A DNA stretch of 64,000 nt from positions 49,371-113,370 of the forward strand of contig JACDOG010000008.1 of the NCBI GenBank assembly GCA_017656305.1, read 5' to 3'. Below the pieces are notes generated by a model. The model had not been told where the DNA came from. It saw only the letters and a program-made list of their open reading frames with translations, and made no database searches. Position numbers and translations under genes: made by a program. This DNA comes from Thermoanaerobacteraceae bacterium. GTDB taxonomy: Bacteria; Bacillota; JADQBR01. Below, piece by piece: positions 40,896 to 49,858 of this stretch. The stretch's first letter is position 1; every line of letters begins with the position of its first letter.

Positions 40896-43028
40896 TTAGT
40901 TAGTTCCTTTTATTCGGGGCTGTATCTGATCATAAATATCACCATCAATGGTCAAGTAAAGTGTCTGTGCCGCCGAATCTGGCTTCTCACCATTTCTACC
41001 TACAGTTAAAACGACTTCGTAACTCCCGTCTGCTAAATCAATATCAGTCAGGTATGTTGCTTCCCAAGTATTGCTGGCATGCGTTTCCGGGGGAGTCTTG
41101 CTGGGCGTAAGGTTAATAATATCACCATTCCACAGTTCTACCCGGGCTTCATCAGCATATCCGTTGGTGTTGGCAGTGAATGTTACCTCTGCCCCGCTCA
41201 AAGCAGGATTAGGTGTTATTTCAAAATTTACGATGTCCAACGGAGGAATCACCTTATAGGCTCCGGAATACGTTATAAGCTCATTTCCAACATTATCTTT
41301 TATTTTCACATGGATATACCATTGGCCGTAAGCAGCAATAGACACAGCCCCATCCAATGGCTGCCACCCGGTTGAAGGAACCGTTGGGCTTTGTGTCACC
41401 GCATAATATTTTTCTGCAATACCACTTCTGGAATCGGTCGCCTGTACCGATACAGTTATAGATGGGGACCAATCACAACTTGCCGGGGTAAACGTCACCG
41501 TTGGCAGCTCAGCATCAACACGTAAATCAATCCGGGTATCACCGTAACCCTGATTATTTCCGGCATTATCGGTGTAATACCACTCCACGTCAAAATCAGC
41601 ATCCACACCCCGGGCCTGTACTCCAAAGTCAACAGCATAGTAATCTCCTAATTCCTCTGTTTCCTGGGCAAAAGTAATATTCACCAGTGAACTGCTGTTA
41701 AATACGTTTAATTGGTTGGAAGCTAAGTCCCAGTCATGATATGCTCGTGCTTCATCATTACTATTGTAGAGCCTCAGGTAGGTACGGCCCATTCCCGAAA
41801 GCGTTTCTCTTGACCTTAAAGAAATAGTTACTGTATCATCACCATCTATCCAATAATCATCACCGGTCACCCATTTTGCCCCCGTCAATGAATAACCGGC
41901 CAGACTAGGTGCCGTTTTGTCAATTCTGTATGGCCCTCCCACATTGTTCAGAGTATTGCCGCCTTGGTCAGTAGCCTGGACGTGTAAAAACCAGACTCCT
42001 TCATCTGCTTGTGTTGCCTTAGACCCGTTAATCCAGTAGCCAGGAGTTGTACTGGAGTTGCTCCATGAGTATTTAACTTCAGAGACGCTGCTCAGGGAGT
42101 CAAAAGCCCCAATGCCTACGGTAACATCACCATTACCCCAATTTGTAGCAGCCGGCGTAAAAGTAATTGTTGGAGGAGATTTGTCAATAACCACGGGTAT
42201 TGTAAGTTGAGTATTGTTTCCTTTGGAATCTTCAACCGAAACTTTTAAGTCATAATTACCCTGTGGAATAGTATCGTCTACCAATATCGTCGTTTGAAAC
42301 TGCTGGCCGCTGCCGTCAGCTGTCAAATTGGCAATAAGGAGGTTTTGATAAGACGATAAGTTTCCTAATGAATATCTAACCGTTAAAGTATCGCCTGTAT
42401 CCTCATCTTTTACGGTGCCGGAGATAAATAACTGGTTGTAGCCGGTTACTTCTGAAAAAACATCATTGGCGGCAGGCGACAAAATTTTTAGCTGTGGAGG
42501 CCGGTTTATTCGGTAATATATCTCCTGAAAATCCTTGCTTTTTATATCTGTGCCATCCGGCAGCCTAAAAACATGATAAACCCGCAGTTTAAAAGTCACA
42601 TTACCGGCTAGCAGATTGTGAGCTAATCCTGCAAGTTCAGCTTCTCCAGCGTAACTAAACAGAACTTTCCGCGTATCAAAGTGATCATATCTAAGCTCAA
42701 AGTAGCCAGCAAAACACTGCTCTTTGGAGACAAACCACTGATTTTTTCCGTCTATGCTTACCTGGTTAGTATAATCAGCATTATTACTGGAATTAATTTT
42801 TGTACCGTCAGAAGGCTGGTATCTTTCCACTAAAATACCGAGGTAAGTCAATACCTCGGTATCAGGCTGAGTGGGAATTTCAATAATATTGCCCTGGCCA
42901 ATATCTCCCGGGGTTGCAGCAGAACTACCTGGAGCTGCTAATACAGCAATATGTCCAAAAAACATTAACAAAGACAACAACAGTATTGCTATACATATTT
43001 GCTTCCACAAATTCTTGTCATGCAACAT
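40896..43028 (-). CDS. Large secreted protein with Ig-like repeats (putative pilus adhesin)
   Basis: A 710-residue exported protein. The signal peptide is at residues 7-31 (Ile-Ala-Ile-Leu-Leu-Leu-Ser-Leu-Leu, ending Val-Leu-Ala-Ala). Several Ig-like beta domains follow, with repeated Thr-Ile/Val-Thr-Phe-Thr-Pro-Ala and Val-x-Ala-Thr-Asp starts and Gly-Gln-Trp-Tyr-Ile-His-Val or Gly-Val-Trp-Phe-Leu-His-Val cores (near 340 and 570). There is no sorting motif or C-terminal membrane segment. It is the last gene of the Tad operon, so it is probably a pilus-associated adhesin. Exact function unknown. Confidence 0.72.
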   Translation of the reverse strand: MLHDKNLWKQICIAILLLSLLMFFGHIAVLAAPGSSAATPGDIGQGNIIEIPTQPDTEVLTYLGILVERYQPSDGTKINSSNNADYTNQVSIDGKNQWFVSKEQCFAGYFELRYDHFDTRKVLFSYAGEAELAGLAHNLLAGNVTFKLRVYHVFRLPDGTDIKSKDFQEIYYRINRPPQLKILSPAANDVFSEVTGYNQLFISGTVKDEDTGDTLTVRYSLGNLSSYQNLLIANLTADGSGQQFQTTILVDDTIPQGNYDLKVSVEDSKGNNTQLTIPVVIDKSPPTITFTPAATNWGNGDVTVGIGAFDSLSSVSEVKYSWSNSSTTPGYWINGSKATQADEGVWFLHVQATDQGGNTLNNVGGPYRIDKTAPSLAGYSLTGAKWVTGDDYWIDGDDTVTISLRSRETLSGMGRTYLRLYNSNDEARAYHDWDLASNQLNVFNSSSLVNITFAQETEELGDYYAVDFGVQARGVDADFDVEWYYTDNAGNNQGYGDTRIDLRVDAELPTVTFTPASCDWSPSITVSVQATDSRSGIAEKYYAVTQSPTVPSTGWQPLDGAVSIAAYGQWYIHVKIKDNVGNELITYSGAYKVIPPLDIVNFEITPNPALSGAEVTFTANTNGYADEARVELWNGDIINLTPSKTPPETHASNTWEATYLTDIDLADGSYEVVLTVGRNGEKPDSAAQTLYLTIDGDIYDQIQPRIKGTN

Positions 43029-43047
43029 CGGAAAAACACTCTTTTCT

Positions 43048-43623
43048 TTATCTAATTTTTAATTCGCCAGCAGAAGTAGGCATAGAGTAATATTTCACCA
43101 AAAAATACATCATTCCGTATTTCGGATGGTTTAAGGAGTAGAGCTGGTCACGAACATATGTTAGAGTATATCCATCATACGTGGGAGTAACTCCGCTTTT
43201 AAAATATAATGTATCATCGATTTTCGGAAGATTACTCAATTTCGAGTCAATTTCGCTTTCTGTATAATACCTGCTATCGTGGTTGTGGTTGGCACCGGCA
43301 AACTCGGTTGAATCTTTTCCGTCTAAGGTATCAGCATCACCCCCGCCCTGTAATTGATTAATAAAATCGGACTTTAATGTAATATAGCTATGCCTCTGCC
43401 AGGGGTATCCTTCGGTAGTTGTCACAGTATGGTCAAACTGGCTCTTGTCAAAATGAATATACCATGTCTGGGGTATGCTGACTCCATAGTAGTTCTTTTC
43501 ATGGTAACCCGTATCAGCTGAACTCCATTGGATAGCTGCGTTGGCATACTTATAAGCAGAGAATACCAGGGCTAAAATAATTGTTAACACCAGGTAGAAC
43601 TTTGCATTCTTGAGCAATTTCAC
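43048..43623 (-). CDS. Secreted protein with a phage tail-fibre-like motif
   Basis: A 191-residue protein with an N-terminal membrane or signal segment (residues 9-29). The middle contains Ala-Asp-Thr-Leu-Asp-Gly-Lys-Asp-Ser-Thr-Glu-Phe and His-Asn-His-Asp-Ser-Arg-Tyr-Tyr-Thr-Glu-Ser-Glu, the pattern found in phage tail-fibre and collar repeats. In a pilus operon this suggests a fibre-like tip or adhesion protein. Starts at GTG 43623 after GGGGGGATAAAG. Function inferred from motif and place. Confidence 0.6.
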   Translation of the reverse strand: MKLLKNAKFYLVLTIILALVFSAYKYANAAIQWSSADTGYHEKNYYGVSIPQTWYIHFDKSQFDHTVTTTEGYPWQRHSYITLKSDFINQLQGGGDADTLDGKDSTEFAGANHNHDSRYYTESEIDSKLSNLPKIDDTLYFKSGVTPTYDGYTLTYVRDQLYSLNHPKYGMMYFLVKYYSMPTSAGELKIR

Positions 43624-43635
43624 CTTTATCCCCCC

Positions 43636-44160
43636 TTAGAGATTACTGTTTGATAACAAATTCAACTCAGGAATATCCGACGTTACTGCTGCCGGCAAAT
43701 TAATCGCAGTGTTGGTAAAAAAACCTATAAAATGCGGTTTAACGGGTACTTCTATTACCGAATGAACAGCAACTTCATCCAATACATTCCCCATACTGTC
43801 TGCGGCAGGCAGCTCACCCGGGTTATATATTTCAAATTTAATTATTCTTACCGGCCCATCTGCCGGGCTGCCCGGCAAAGGGTTCAAAGAGTCATCCAGT
43901 TTTAGGTTAAGTTTGAGAAATTCCAGGAAAACGCTCTGGCCAGCTGGTTCATTGATATATAAATTTCCCCGGCGCAGCTGCACAAGGTCAACTGCCCGGT
44001 AAACTGCCATATTAGCAAAATCTTGCCCTTTCTTGATTTCCTGCCAGTCCATATAAAGAAAGCCCACATCAAAAATGAGGGCAAACAGCATGACAAGCAG
44101 CAGCAATACCTGAGACGAAACTAGAAAACTGGCAGAGCCTTTTTTATCTTTTAAAAACAT
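43636..44160 (-). CDS. TadE/TadF-like minor pseudopilin
   Basis: A 173-residue protein beginning with a basic patch and Lys-Lys-Gly-Ser-Ala-Ser-Phe-Leu-Val, then a hydrophobic helix (about 17-38), the structure of TadE/TadF pseudopilins. The rest is periplasm-type beta sequence. ATG 44160 is the likely start, since an earlier start (44214) would add residues not seen in the family and overlap the previous gene. Next to another pseudopilin and the prepilin peptidase. Confidence 0.68.
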   Translation of the reverse strand: MFLKDKKGSASFLVSSQVLLLLVMLFALIFDVGFLYMDWQEIKKGQDFANMAVYRAVDLVQLRRGNLYINEPAGQSVFLEFLKLNLKLDDSLNPLPGSPADGPVRIIKFEIYNPGELPAADSMGNVLDEVAVHSVIEVPVKPHFIGFFTNTAINLPAAVTSDIPELNLLSNSNL

Positions 44161-44179
44161 AGGACATTTACCACCGCCC

Positions 44180-44599
44180 TTACTTTTGATAGGTAAAGCT
44201 GATGGATGCGGCATGTACCTGCATAGGCACTATAGTAGTGTTTTTAGCTAAAGTAAAGCTAGAAAACGCATACTGGTCATAGTTGCAGTCATAGCTTATA
44301 GTCAGTTCTATAGTACCGCCATAATCAACAACAGCTGGCGTTCCTATTACCGTAACCCTGGAAATGTCAAAGCCCCAGTTCTGCAGAGTATTGATTATTT
44401 GTTGTTGAATATCTGCAGTTAAACCTCCAGCCATCTCCATTTTTAGCAAGGCATGCCTGTGTACCTGCCCCAGCTGCCAGTATTTAATGGACATTAAGAC
44501 TGGCGGTAAAAAGTTAAATATAACCAGCATTAACACCAGTATTACTGCACCAAACCCCAATGCTTCGCTGCTCCCTTTTTTATTTCTAAGAAATCGCAA
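44180..44599 (-). CDS. TadE-like pseudopilin
   Basis: A 139-residue protein with Asn-Lys-Lys-Gly-Ser-Ser-Glu-Ala followed by a hydrophobic helix, which includes the Glu at position +5 of the prepilin cleavage site (Gly-Ser-Ser-Glu). TTG 44599 is supported by GGAAGGGGG 6 bases upstream; the longer frame to 44740 overlaps the peptidase gene. It likely joins the pilus as a minor subunit. Confidence 0.7.
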   Translation of the reverse strand: MRFLRNKKGSSEALGFGAVILVLMLVIFNFLPPVLMSIKYWQLGQVHRHALLKMEMAGGLTADIQQQIINTLQNWGFDISRVTVIGTPAVVDYGGTIELTISYDCNYDQYAFSSFTLAKNTTIVPMQVHAASISFTYQK

Positions 44600-44616
44600 T
44601 TCTAACCCCCTTCCTG

Positions 44617-45018
44617 TTACGCCAGATACGGCACGACAGCTCCTGCTAAAATTGCTACTGCATAGGGTACGGAGGCTTTGCTGTTTCGTTCTTTCACCGC
44701 ATAAAACAATGCTAAGGGTATGAAAATGATTAGGCTCCAAAAGATAACCTGCAGGCCAAATGTTAAGCCCTGAAACAGTATAACTCCAATCATTAGTTTC
44801 AAATCACCGCCTCCAAAGACATTAAATGCAAACAACATTTCAGCGGTTAAAAATAGTATCAAAACCAGCATTATGGTATTTAAAACACCGAGCCGGGATA
44901 AGCTGCAGCCTATCCCGGCGAACAAATAAGGAATTGTGATCCAATCAGGGATTTCCCTCCATTTTAAATCGTAAAAAGCTGAGATAATTAAGACTCCCAC
45001 TGTAAGCCAATAATTCAG
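44617..45018 (-). CDS. tadV: A24 prepilin peptidase, TadV/CpaA-like
   Basis: A small prepilin peptidase (127-133 residues) with the two active aspartates: Tyr-Asp-Leu-Lys-Trp-Arg-Glu-Ile-Pro-Asp-Trp near the start, and Gly-Gly-Gly-Asp-Leu-Lys near residue 65. Four hydrophobic segments are visible. The only ATG/GTG-type start (GTG 45000) has no ribosome binding site and cuts into the first helix. Six codons earlier a CTG (45018) lies 7 bases after GGAGGTG and gives a fuller helix, so a CTG start is likely. It would process the Flp pilin encoded upstream. Confidence 0.85.
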   Translation of the reverse strand: MNYWLTVGVLIISAFYDLKWREIPDWITIPYLFAGIGCSLSRLGVLNTIMLVLILFLTAEMLFAFNVFGGGDLKLMIGVILFQGLTFGLQVIFWSLIIFIPLALFYAVKERNSKASVPYAVAILAGAVVPYLA

Positions 45019-45052
45019 TTGTAAACACCTCCAAGCACTTTAGCCCTCAGCT

Positions 45053-45226
45053 TTAAGGTGTAATAGCAGTTTTTAGTTCATTAGAAACGCTGGTAAACAC
45101 GCTGGAAATATCGGCACCTACCGTCTGCATGGCTCCAAAGATGGCTAACGCAATAAAGGCAATTAAGGCTACCGTTTCAATACTGGGCGTTCCTTTTTTG
45201 TTGGCTAAAAACGTAAATTTTAGCAT
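45053..45226 (-). CDS. flp: Flp-type major pilin
   Basis: A 57-residue prepilin. Short basic leader, then Asn-Lys-Lys-Gly-Thr-Pro-Ser-Ile-Glu-Thr-Val-Ala-Leu-Ile-Ala-Phe-Ile: the cleavage Gly and the Glu at +5 of Flp pilins, then a hydrophobic helix. AAGGAGGT precedes ATG 45226. The gene stands between TadC and the prepilin peptidase, its usual place. As the main structural subunit it should be the most abundant product of the operon. Confidence 0.92.
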   Translation of the reverse strand: MLKFTFLANKKGTPSIETVALIAFIALAIFGAMQTVGADISSVFTSVSNELKTAITP

Positions 45227-45239
45227 GGCGTTACCTCCT

Positions 45240-46130
45240 TCATCTAAATAAAGAATTTGTTGTAAACTCCAATATTAATGGACTTGCAACCAAGAGAATA
45301 ATATTAATTACCATCAGCACGCTTACCAGGGGAATGAAGTTGCCTTTATTCTTTATATTCCTCTCTTCCCGGTAAGCAGCTTTCATGTTAAGCAGTGCCA
45401 ACTGCTTTTCCAGAAGTTTTTTAACGTGTCCCGTCACCTCCCCCTGTTTTAGCGTTAGTACCAGGTTATCAACCTCTTCCAGCCCTATTCTTTTGGAAAA
45501 CCTGTCAAGCGCTTCGTTCAGGTCGTAGGTCATATTATAAAATGCACTGAGGCGCACGGCCTCTTGGCGCAGTGGGCCTTTTAAGTGATTGGGAAGACCG
45601 GCCAGCGCCTTGTCCATGGAAATACCGACTCCCAATGAATGTTTGAGGTATTCCAGCATAGCAGGTAATTCTTCAAATATCTGTTCCTGCCTATGCTTAA
45701 TACCAATCCAAATAAAAAAATCGGGTGTAAAAAACCCGATTGCTGCCCAGGCAAACGCGGCACCATACCCGCCTAACAAAAAGAACGGAACCTTAAGCAA
45801 CATGCCCAAATAAAGCAATAAACCAAGAGACAAAATTATTTTAGCCGTATAAAATTCCCTTACTGTTCTGCCAAGGTATTTCGGATTACCCGCCCGTGCA
45901 AGGCTGTAGGTAAGTTTTTCCCTGTTTCCGTACCAGCCGAGAAGTTTTTCCGCCCAACTGAATCCAGGACTGCGTTCGTGCTGTTTTAACAGCCGGGCTA
46001 ACCGCTTCCTGCGTTTTTTCTTATCCCATTCAACCCAGAGCATGTAAGTATTAAACCAAATGAGCAAAAAAAGCACAGCTAAAGCTAGGATACCCTCTGA
46101 GTTATCGGCAAAAGCTTGTATCAACTTCAT
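45240..46130 (-). CDS. tadC: TadC, pilus assembly inner-membrane protein
   Basis: A 296-residue GspF-type membrane protein: one helix near the N-terminus (14-32), two in the middle (about 90-130) and one at the C-terminus (about 270-290). The central block Glu-Glu-Leu-Pro-Ala-Met-Leu-Glu-Tyr-Leu-Lys and Gly-Glu-Val-Thr-Gly-His are characteristic of the family. Its start shares a base with the tadB stop. Confidence 0.87.
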   Translation of the reverse strand: MKLIQAFADNSEGILALAVLFLLIWFNTYMLWVEWDKKKRRKRLARLLKQHERSPGFSWAEKLLGWYGNREKLTYSLARAGNPKYLGRTVREFYTAKIILSLGLLLYLGMLLKVPFFLLGGYGAAFAWAAIGFFTPDFFIWIGIKHRQEQIFEELPAMLEYLKHSLGVGISMDKALAGLPNHLKGPLRQEAVRLSAFYNMTYDLNEALDRFSKRIGLEEVDNLVLTLKQGEVTGHVKKLLEKQLALLNMKAAYREERNIKNKGNFIPLVSVLMVINIILLVASPLILEFTTNSLFR

Positions 46131-47053
46131 TACAATTCTTCTCCACCCCCTGCTGCACTCTTAATGATATAGCCGACAAATATAAATATTACTATCATGG
46201 TTACAACTATCATTTTCCCGGTAGGAACATTGGTGAGAAAGTACATCATTTTCGGCTGGTTTTTAACTAAGCTAAATAAAATTACGAAATAAATTACTGT
46301 TAAAATCACGCAAACCAACACAGTGGGCCAAATATAAGAGCTTTTCTGAGCTTCTTTGTTTTCCATTTGATATGTCTTTTCCACCAAGTCAATAATAGTT
46401 TCTTGAAAATTACCTCCATACGTCATGTACAGCTCTAACTGGTCAAGGAACTCGTGAAATATGCTGTTTCCGATTCGCAGCTTCACCGCATCAATACAAT
46501 ACCTTAAGGGCATATCGTACTGTAAATTGTCCAAAAACCAGCCGATGTCACGCCGCAGAGGATTTTTTAAATTTCCCAGAAGTTCCTGCAGCGCCCGTAC
46601 CGGGTCTTCATATACGCCATATAAATTGCTGACGGACAGGAGGAAATTGAGCATTTGTGACTTAATTTTTTTCTGTACTCTTTTTGCATCCCAAACAAGT
46701 AACTGGTAACTAATCATTACTAATGCTGTACCAATTAAAACTGCAGCAACAAAGTTTTTTAGCAGCTGAAACGAAATATAAAACCCCGCTAGAAACAAAA
46801 ATGCCTCAAATATTAAAAAATAAATTAGTTTTATAGGCCTGTTTCTATATCTGAAATTAGATTTAGCCAGCAGCTTTTCTATTCTACTCAGAACAGCCCC
46901 GGTTTTTTTATTGTTCTGCAGCTTTTGCACCATGTTCTCTTCAAGCCACTTTTCAACCGCTATGCTTGAAAGTTTTTTAGGGGTAACCACCCCTAATAGT
47001 TCAAAAACAAACCAGCCAATGCCAGCACCAAGGAGGACATAAGCATAAAGCAC
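46130..47053 (-). CDS. tadB: TadB, pilus assembly inner-membrane protein
   Basis: A 307-residue GspF/TadB-type protein with an N-terminal helix, two helices at about 85-120 and C-terminal helices at about 245-300. The middle has Gln-Met-Leu-Asn-Phe-Leu-Leu-Ser-Val-Ser-Asn-Leu and Pro-Val-Arg-Ala-Leu-Gln-Glu. It abuts both TadA and TadC. It should form the platform that passes pilin to the growing fibre. Confidence 0.87.
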   Translation of the reverse strand: MLYAYVLLGAGIGWFVFELLGVVTPKKLSSIAVEKWLEENMVQKLQNNKKTGAVLSRIEKLLAKSNFRYRNRPIKLIYFLIFEAFLFLAGFYISFQLLKNFVAAVLIGTALVMISYQLLVWDAKRVQKKIKSQMLNFLLSVSNLYGVYEDPVRALQELLGNLKNPLRRDIGWFLDNLQYDMPLRYCIDAVKLRIGNSIFHEFLDQLELYMTYGGNFQETIIDLVEKTYQMENKEAQKSSYIWPTVLVCVILTVIYFVILFSLVKNQPKMMYFLTNVPTGKMIVVTMIVIFIFVGYIIKSAAGGGEEL

Positions 47054-48345
47054 TATAATTCAACCCCCCGGCGCCAGAACAATTCCTTAACGTATTCAGA
47101 CGGCTCCTTAAAGTTGCATACTACGCTCCCATCCGCTTTTCTTTCTGTATCATATAACGTTTCAAGACAAATGATACCCCTCTGCCAGTCATATCCCGTT
47201 ACTGCCGCGATTTGCGTAATACGGTAATTCTCAATATAGATAATGATATCCAGCGCCTGGCTGATCATCAGTTTTAAGTGCTCGTATTTCAATGGAGTAT
47301 CGGCATAAAGCATCATTACGGCCAGTTGATACACTGCATTATAAATGTCGTTTGAATGAGCCGATGTCATTCCTCCATCATGGCCGGTTCCAAAGGCGCG
47401 AAGAAGGGTAAATGCTTCCTTTCCCCGCAGTTCCCCAAGGATTATTCTTCTCATGCCCATCCTCAGCGCATTTTTGACCAAATCGTCCATGGTTATGTTA
47501 TTATCTTCTTCACCCATTTTTTTCTTGGCCTCTAATACGACCATATTGGGATGGTCGATTTCCAGTTCAGCCTCCTCTTCTATTACCACAATTCTTTCAT
47601 CCTTGGGAATGTGCTCCTGAGCCAAATAGCGCATTAACGTCGTTTTTCCCGACCCCGTAGGCCCTGCAATAAGAATGTTCATTCTGGCCTTCACTGCTTT
47701 TTTAAGGAAGCCCAGGACTTCCGGTGTAAATGTTTTGCTTCTGTAAAAATCTTGTGTACTGAAGTGCTTTGCCGTATGTTTTCTGATGGCAATATAAGGA
47801 GTCCTGGCACTTGGCCGTATACCTGCGTTTATCCGCAAGGAATTTTTGACGTCTCGGGCATCTTTAAGAGGTTCTGCATGGTTAATTTTCTGACCGTTTC
47901 TTACCATAATAGAACGTATATACTGTTCCAAATGTTCTATACTTCTAAAGGAAATATCAGTTCTCCTCACATCCTTATCATTTACTCTTACATAAACAAC
48001 TCCTGGCCCATTAACAAAAACATCGGTTGCCTCGGAGTCAATGAGGGGCTGTAGAATTCCGTATCCTAAAATATTATCCAATACCAGTTTTAAAGTTTGT
48101 TCCCTGTCCCTTCCCAACAATATTCCTTTTTCCACGATCACATCGTTAATGACATTTTCTAAAGCTTTAACTTCTCTCTTACCGGCTGCAACAGCATGAA
48201 CCAGGTCGCTGTACCGGTCGGTAATTTCCTGCGTTATTTCCAGTAAAACTTTTTCAGTAAAATCAGCCATTTTCGTTTCCGCGGTGACTTCCTTTATTTG
48301 AGCGCGGCGTCTATATACTTCCTCCTTTAGATTAACCGTTGCCAA
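47053..48345 (-). CDS. tadA: TadA/CpaF, pilus secretion ATPase
   Basis: A 430-residue hexameric ATPase of the GspE family, CpaF branch. Walker A is Ala-Gly-Pro-Thr-Gly-Ser-Gly-Lys-Thr-Thr (about residue 230), Asp box Val-Ile-Glu-Glu-Glu-Ala-Glu-Leu, and Walker B Arg-Ile-Ile-Leu-Gly-Glu-Leu-Arg-Gly-Lys-Glu, then Thr-Gly-His-Asp-Gly-Gly-Met-Thr-Ser-Ala-His. Start is TTG 48345 behind GGAGGGGAG. It powers pilus assembly with TadB and TadC. Confidence 0.94.
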   Translation of the reverse strand: MATVNLKEEVYRRRAQIKEVTAETKMADFTEKVLLEITQEITDRYSDLVHAVAAGKREVKALENVINDVIVEKGILLGRDREQTLKLVLDNILGYGILQPLIDSEATDVFVNGPGVVYVRVNDKDVRRTDISFRSIEHLEQYIRSIMVRNGQKINHAEPLKDARDVKNSLRINAGIRPSARTPYIAIRKHTAKHFSTQDFYRSKTFTPEVLGFLKKAVKARMNILIAGPTGSGKTTLMRYLAQEHIPKDERIVVIEEEAELEIDHPNMVVLEAKKKMGEEDNNITMDDLVKNALRMGMRRIILGELRGKEAFTLLRAFGTGHDGGMTSAHSNDIYNAVYQLAVMMLYADTPLKYEHLKLMISQALDIIIYIENYRITQIAAVTGYDWQRGIICLETLYDTERKADGSVVCNFKEPSEYVKELFWRRGVEL

Positions 48346-49120
48346 CGGCTCCCCTCCTTTCCTCTTCTGCCTCAGAAATAACCATTAAGTTATACAATAA
48401 TGCATCAATATCCTTAGCAATGGGAGGCAGTTTAGTAAAAGAGATATTATCCCAGCTTGGCACATAAGGTATAACTATTTCTGATACATTGACATCAGGA
48501 ATTATCTCTTTCAAAACTTCTGGTACGATTTGCGACTGGTGCCGCTGGTTTATCACTACCGTAAATTTCTTCAAATCATACCCTAGTTGACTGTTTAAAA
48601 ACTTTAGATATTTTCCGGTATGCCATAAGTTATCTTCGGCATCAAAAACGGGGACAAGAACCTTTACAGACGCATCTAAAGCCGTTAGAGTCGCATCATT
48701 GTTAACTGCTCTATTTGTATCAATTATTACCACGTCAAACTTCCGCATTAACAGTCTTATCAGAAACCGGTAATCCTTTCGGGAAACCTGTTCGCTGCTC
48801 AATATATCCTCCAAAAACCCGGGTACTATAGTTAACTTGTTTATGGTAGGTAATTTTTTCAGCCATTCTTCCGCATTAAAATCCTTCAGATTTAAATCCC
48901 GGGAAACTTTCTCTAACCCCAAACCGGGTTTTTTTATTAACCGGTGAGGAGTAAATACATCGAAATCCACTAATACAGTTTTTCGTACCTGTGAAGCCCT
49001 TAATGCAAGAGCCATGCTTAATACTGTCTTTCCGGCAGCCACCGGTGCCCACACCGTTAACACTTTAGCCAAAGTGCCCTCAATCGTTGTTGTTGTCTCT
49101 TTTCGCTTGAATAGGCTCAT
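48332..49120 (-). CDS. tadZ: TadZ/CpaE-like ParA-family ATPase
   Basis: A 262-residue MinD/ParA-like protein with P-loop Trp-Ala-Pro-Val-Ala-Ala-Gly-Lys-Thr (about 35), which keeps the Gly-Lys-Thr but lacks the signature lysine earlier in the loop. Walker B-like Val-Leu-Val-Asp-Phe-Asp and Val-Ile-Ile-Asp-Thr-Asn follow. It lacks the receiver-like N-terminal domain found in the other CpaE-like protein of the element. It overlaps both neighbours and belongs to the Tad operon, where it would position the pilus. Confidence 0.8.
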   Translation of the reverse strand: MSLFKRKETTTTIEGTLAKVLTVWAPVAAGKTVLSMALALRASQVRKTVLVDFDVFTPHRLIKKPGLGLEKVSRDLNLKDFNAEEWLKKLPTINKLTIVPGFLEDILSSEQVSRKDYRFLIRLLMRKFDVVIIDTNRAVNNDATLTALDASVKVLVPVFDAEDNLWHTGKYLKFLNSQLGYDLKKFTVVINQRHQSQIVPEVLKEIIPDVNVSEIVIPYVPSWDNISFTKLPPIAKDIDALLYNLMVISEAEEERRGAVGNG

Positions 49121-49817
49121 AAATTACTTCCCTCCCTACCTGGCCAATCTCACCTTCCCTCAGTTCTGCTTTCGGTTTTTCTTGAATAGGCTTACTTACG
49201 GGCAGGTACTTTGAAAGCCTTAAAGTACCTGCGTTGGCCGCAATGTTTAATATGTTTATTTGCTCGGGAGTTGCATAAACCTCTACAACTGCAGGCACAA
49301 AAAAAGACCCCGTTATTTGGCTTTTCACCAAACCGGGATCTCCACTAATAACCCTGCCTGTATCGTTCCTGACACTATGCACTCGAATTTTATCAAGCAG
49401 CATTTCACTTTTTACTAGTTCTTCATCTTCGTAATACCAAAATATGCTTACGAAGTCGCCTTCGTCTATGTTTGCAGTAGTATCCAGTTGAACCGGAATA
49501 CTTACCAACCGATGGTCGGGCAGGACGATAAAAACTTTCTCATTACTAACCATGGGAGACAGTAAATATTCTCCCTTAAATAAAGGCTTAGCCGCAAAAG
49601 CTCCTTTTGGTATGCTTTTCAAAGCATTTTCCGGAACTGCACTAACAGGAACATTTCTTATTTCTAAATTGCTGTCATTTAACACTTCATTCTGGGCAAC
49701 ATTTTTAGTTACCACTACTGCCGGTACATATTCGATTTGTGCCTGACTTTTTGTCGTGCTATAGAAAAAATAAACTACAACAATACCCACAAGTGCCGAT
49801 ACCAGCAATCTGAACAA
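49080..49817 (-). CDS. cpaB: CpaB/RcpC-like pilus assembly protein with SAF domain
   Basis: A protein of about 245 residues with an N-terminal membrane helix, then an SAF domain (Ala-Val-Val-Val-Thr-Lys-Asn-Val-Ala-Gln-Asn-Glu-Val-Leu, Asn-Leu-Glu-Ile-Arg-Asn-Val-Pro) and a CpaB C-terminal beta domain. It is the first gene of the Tad operon. The TTG start at 49817 has no ribosome binding site. AAAGGAG about 38 bases upstream faces in-frame ATA/TTA codons only, so the true start is unclear. Confidence 0.8.
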   Translation of the reverse strand: MFRLLVSALVGIVVVYFFYSTTKSQAQIEYVPAVVVTKNVAQNEVLNDSNLEIRNVPVSAVPENALKSIPKGAFAAKPLFKGEYLLSPMVSNEKVFIVLPDHRLVSIPVQLDTTANIDEGDFVSIFWYYEDEELVKSEMLLDKIRVHSVRNDTGRVISGDPGLVKSQITGSFFVPAVVEVYATPEQINILNIAANAGTLRLSKYLPVSKPIQEKPKAELREGEIGQVGREVIYEPIQAKRDNNND

Positions 49818-49858
49818 CTTTTTTTGAATGATACCGTAGAATATTATTAATCACTCCT

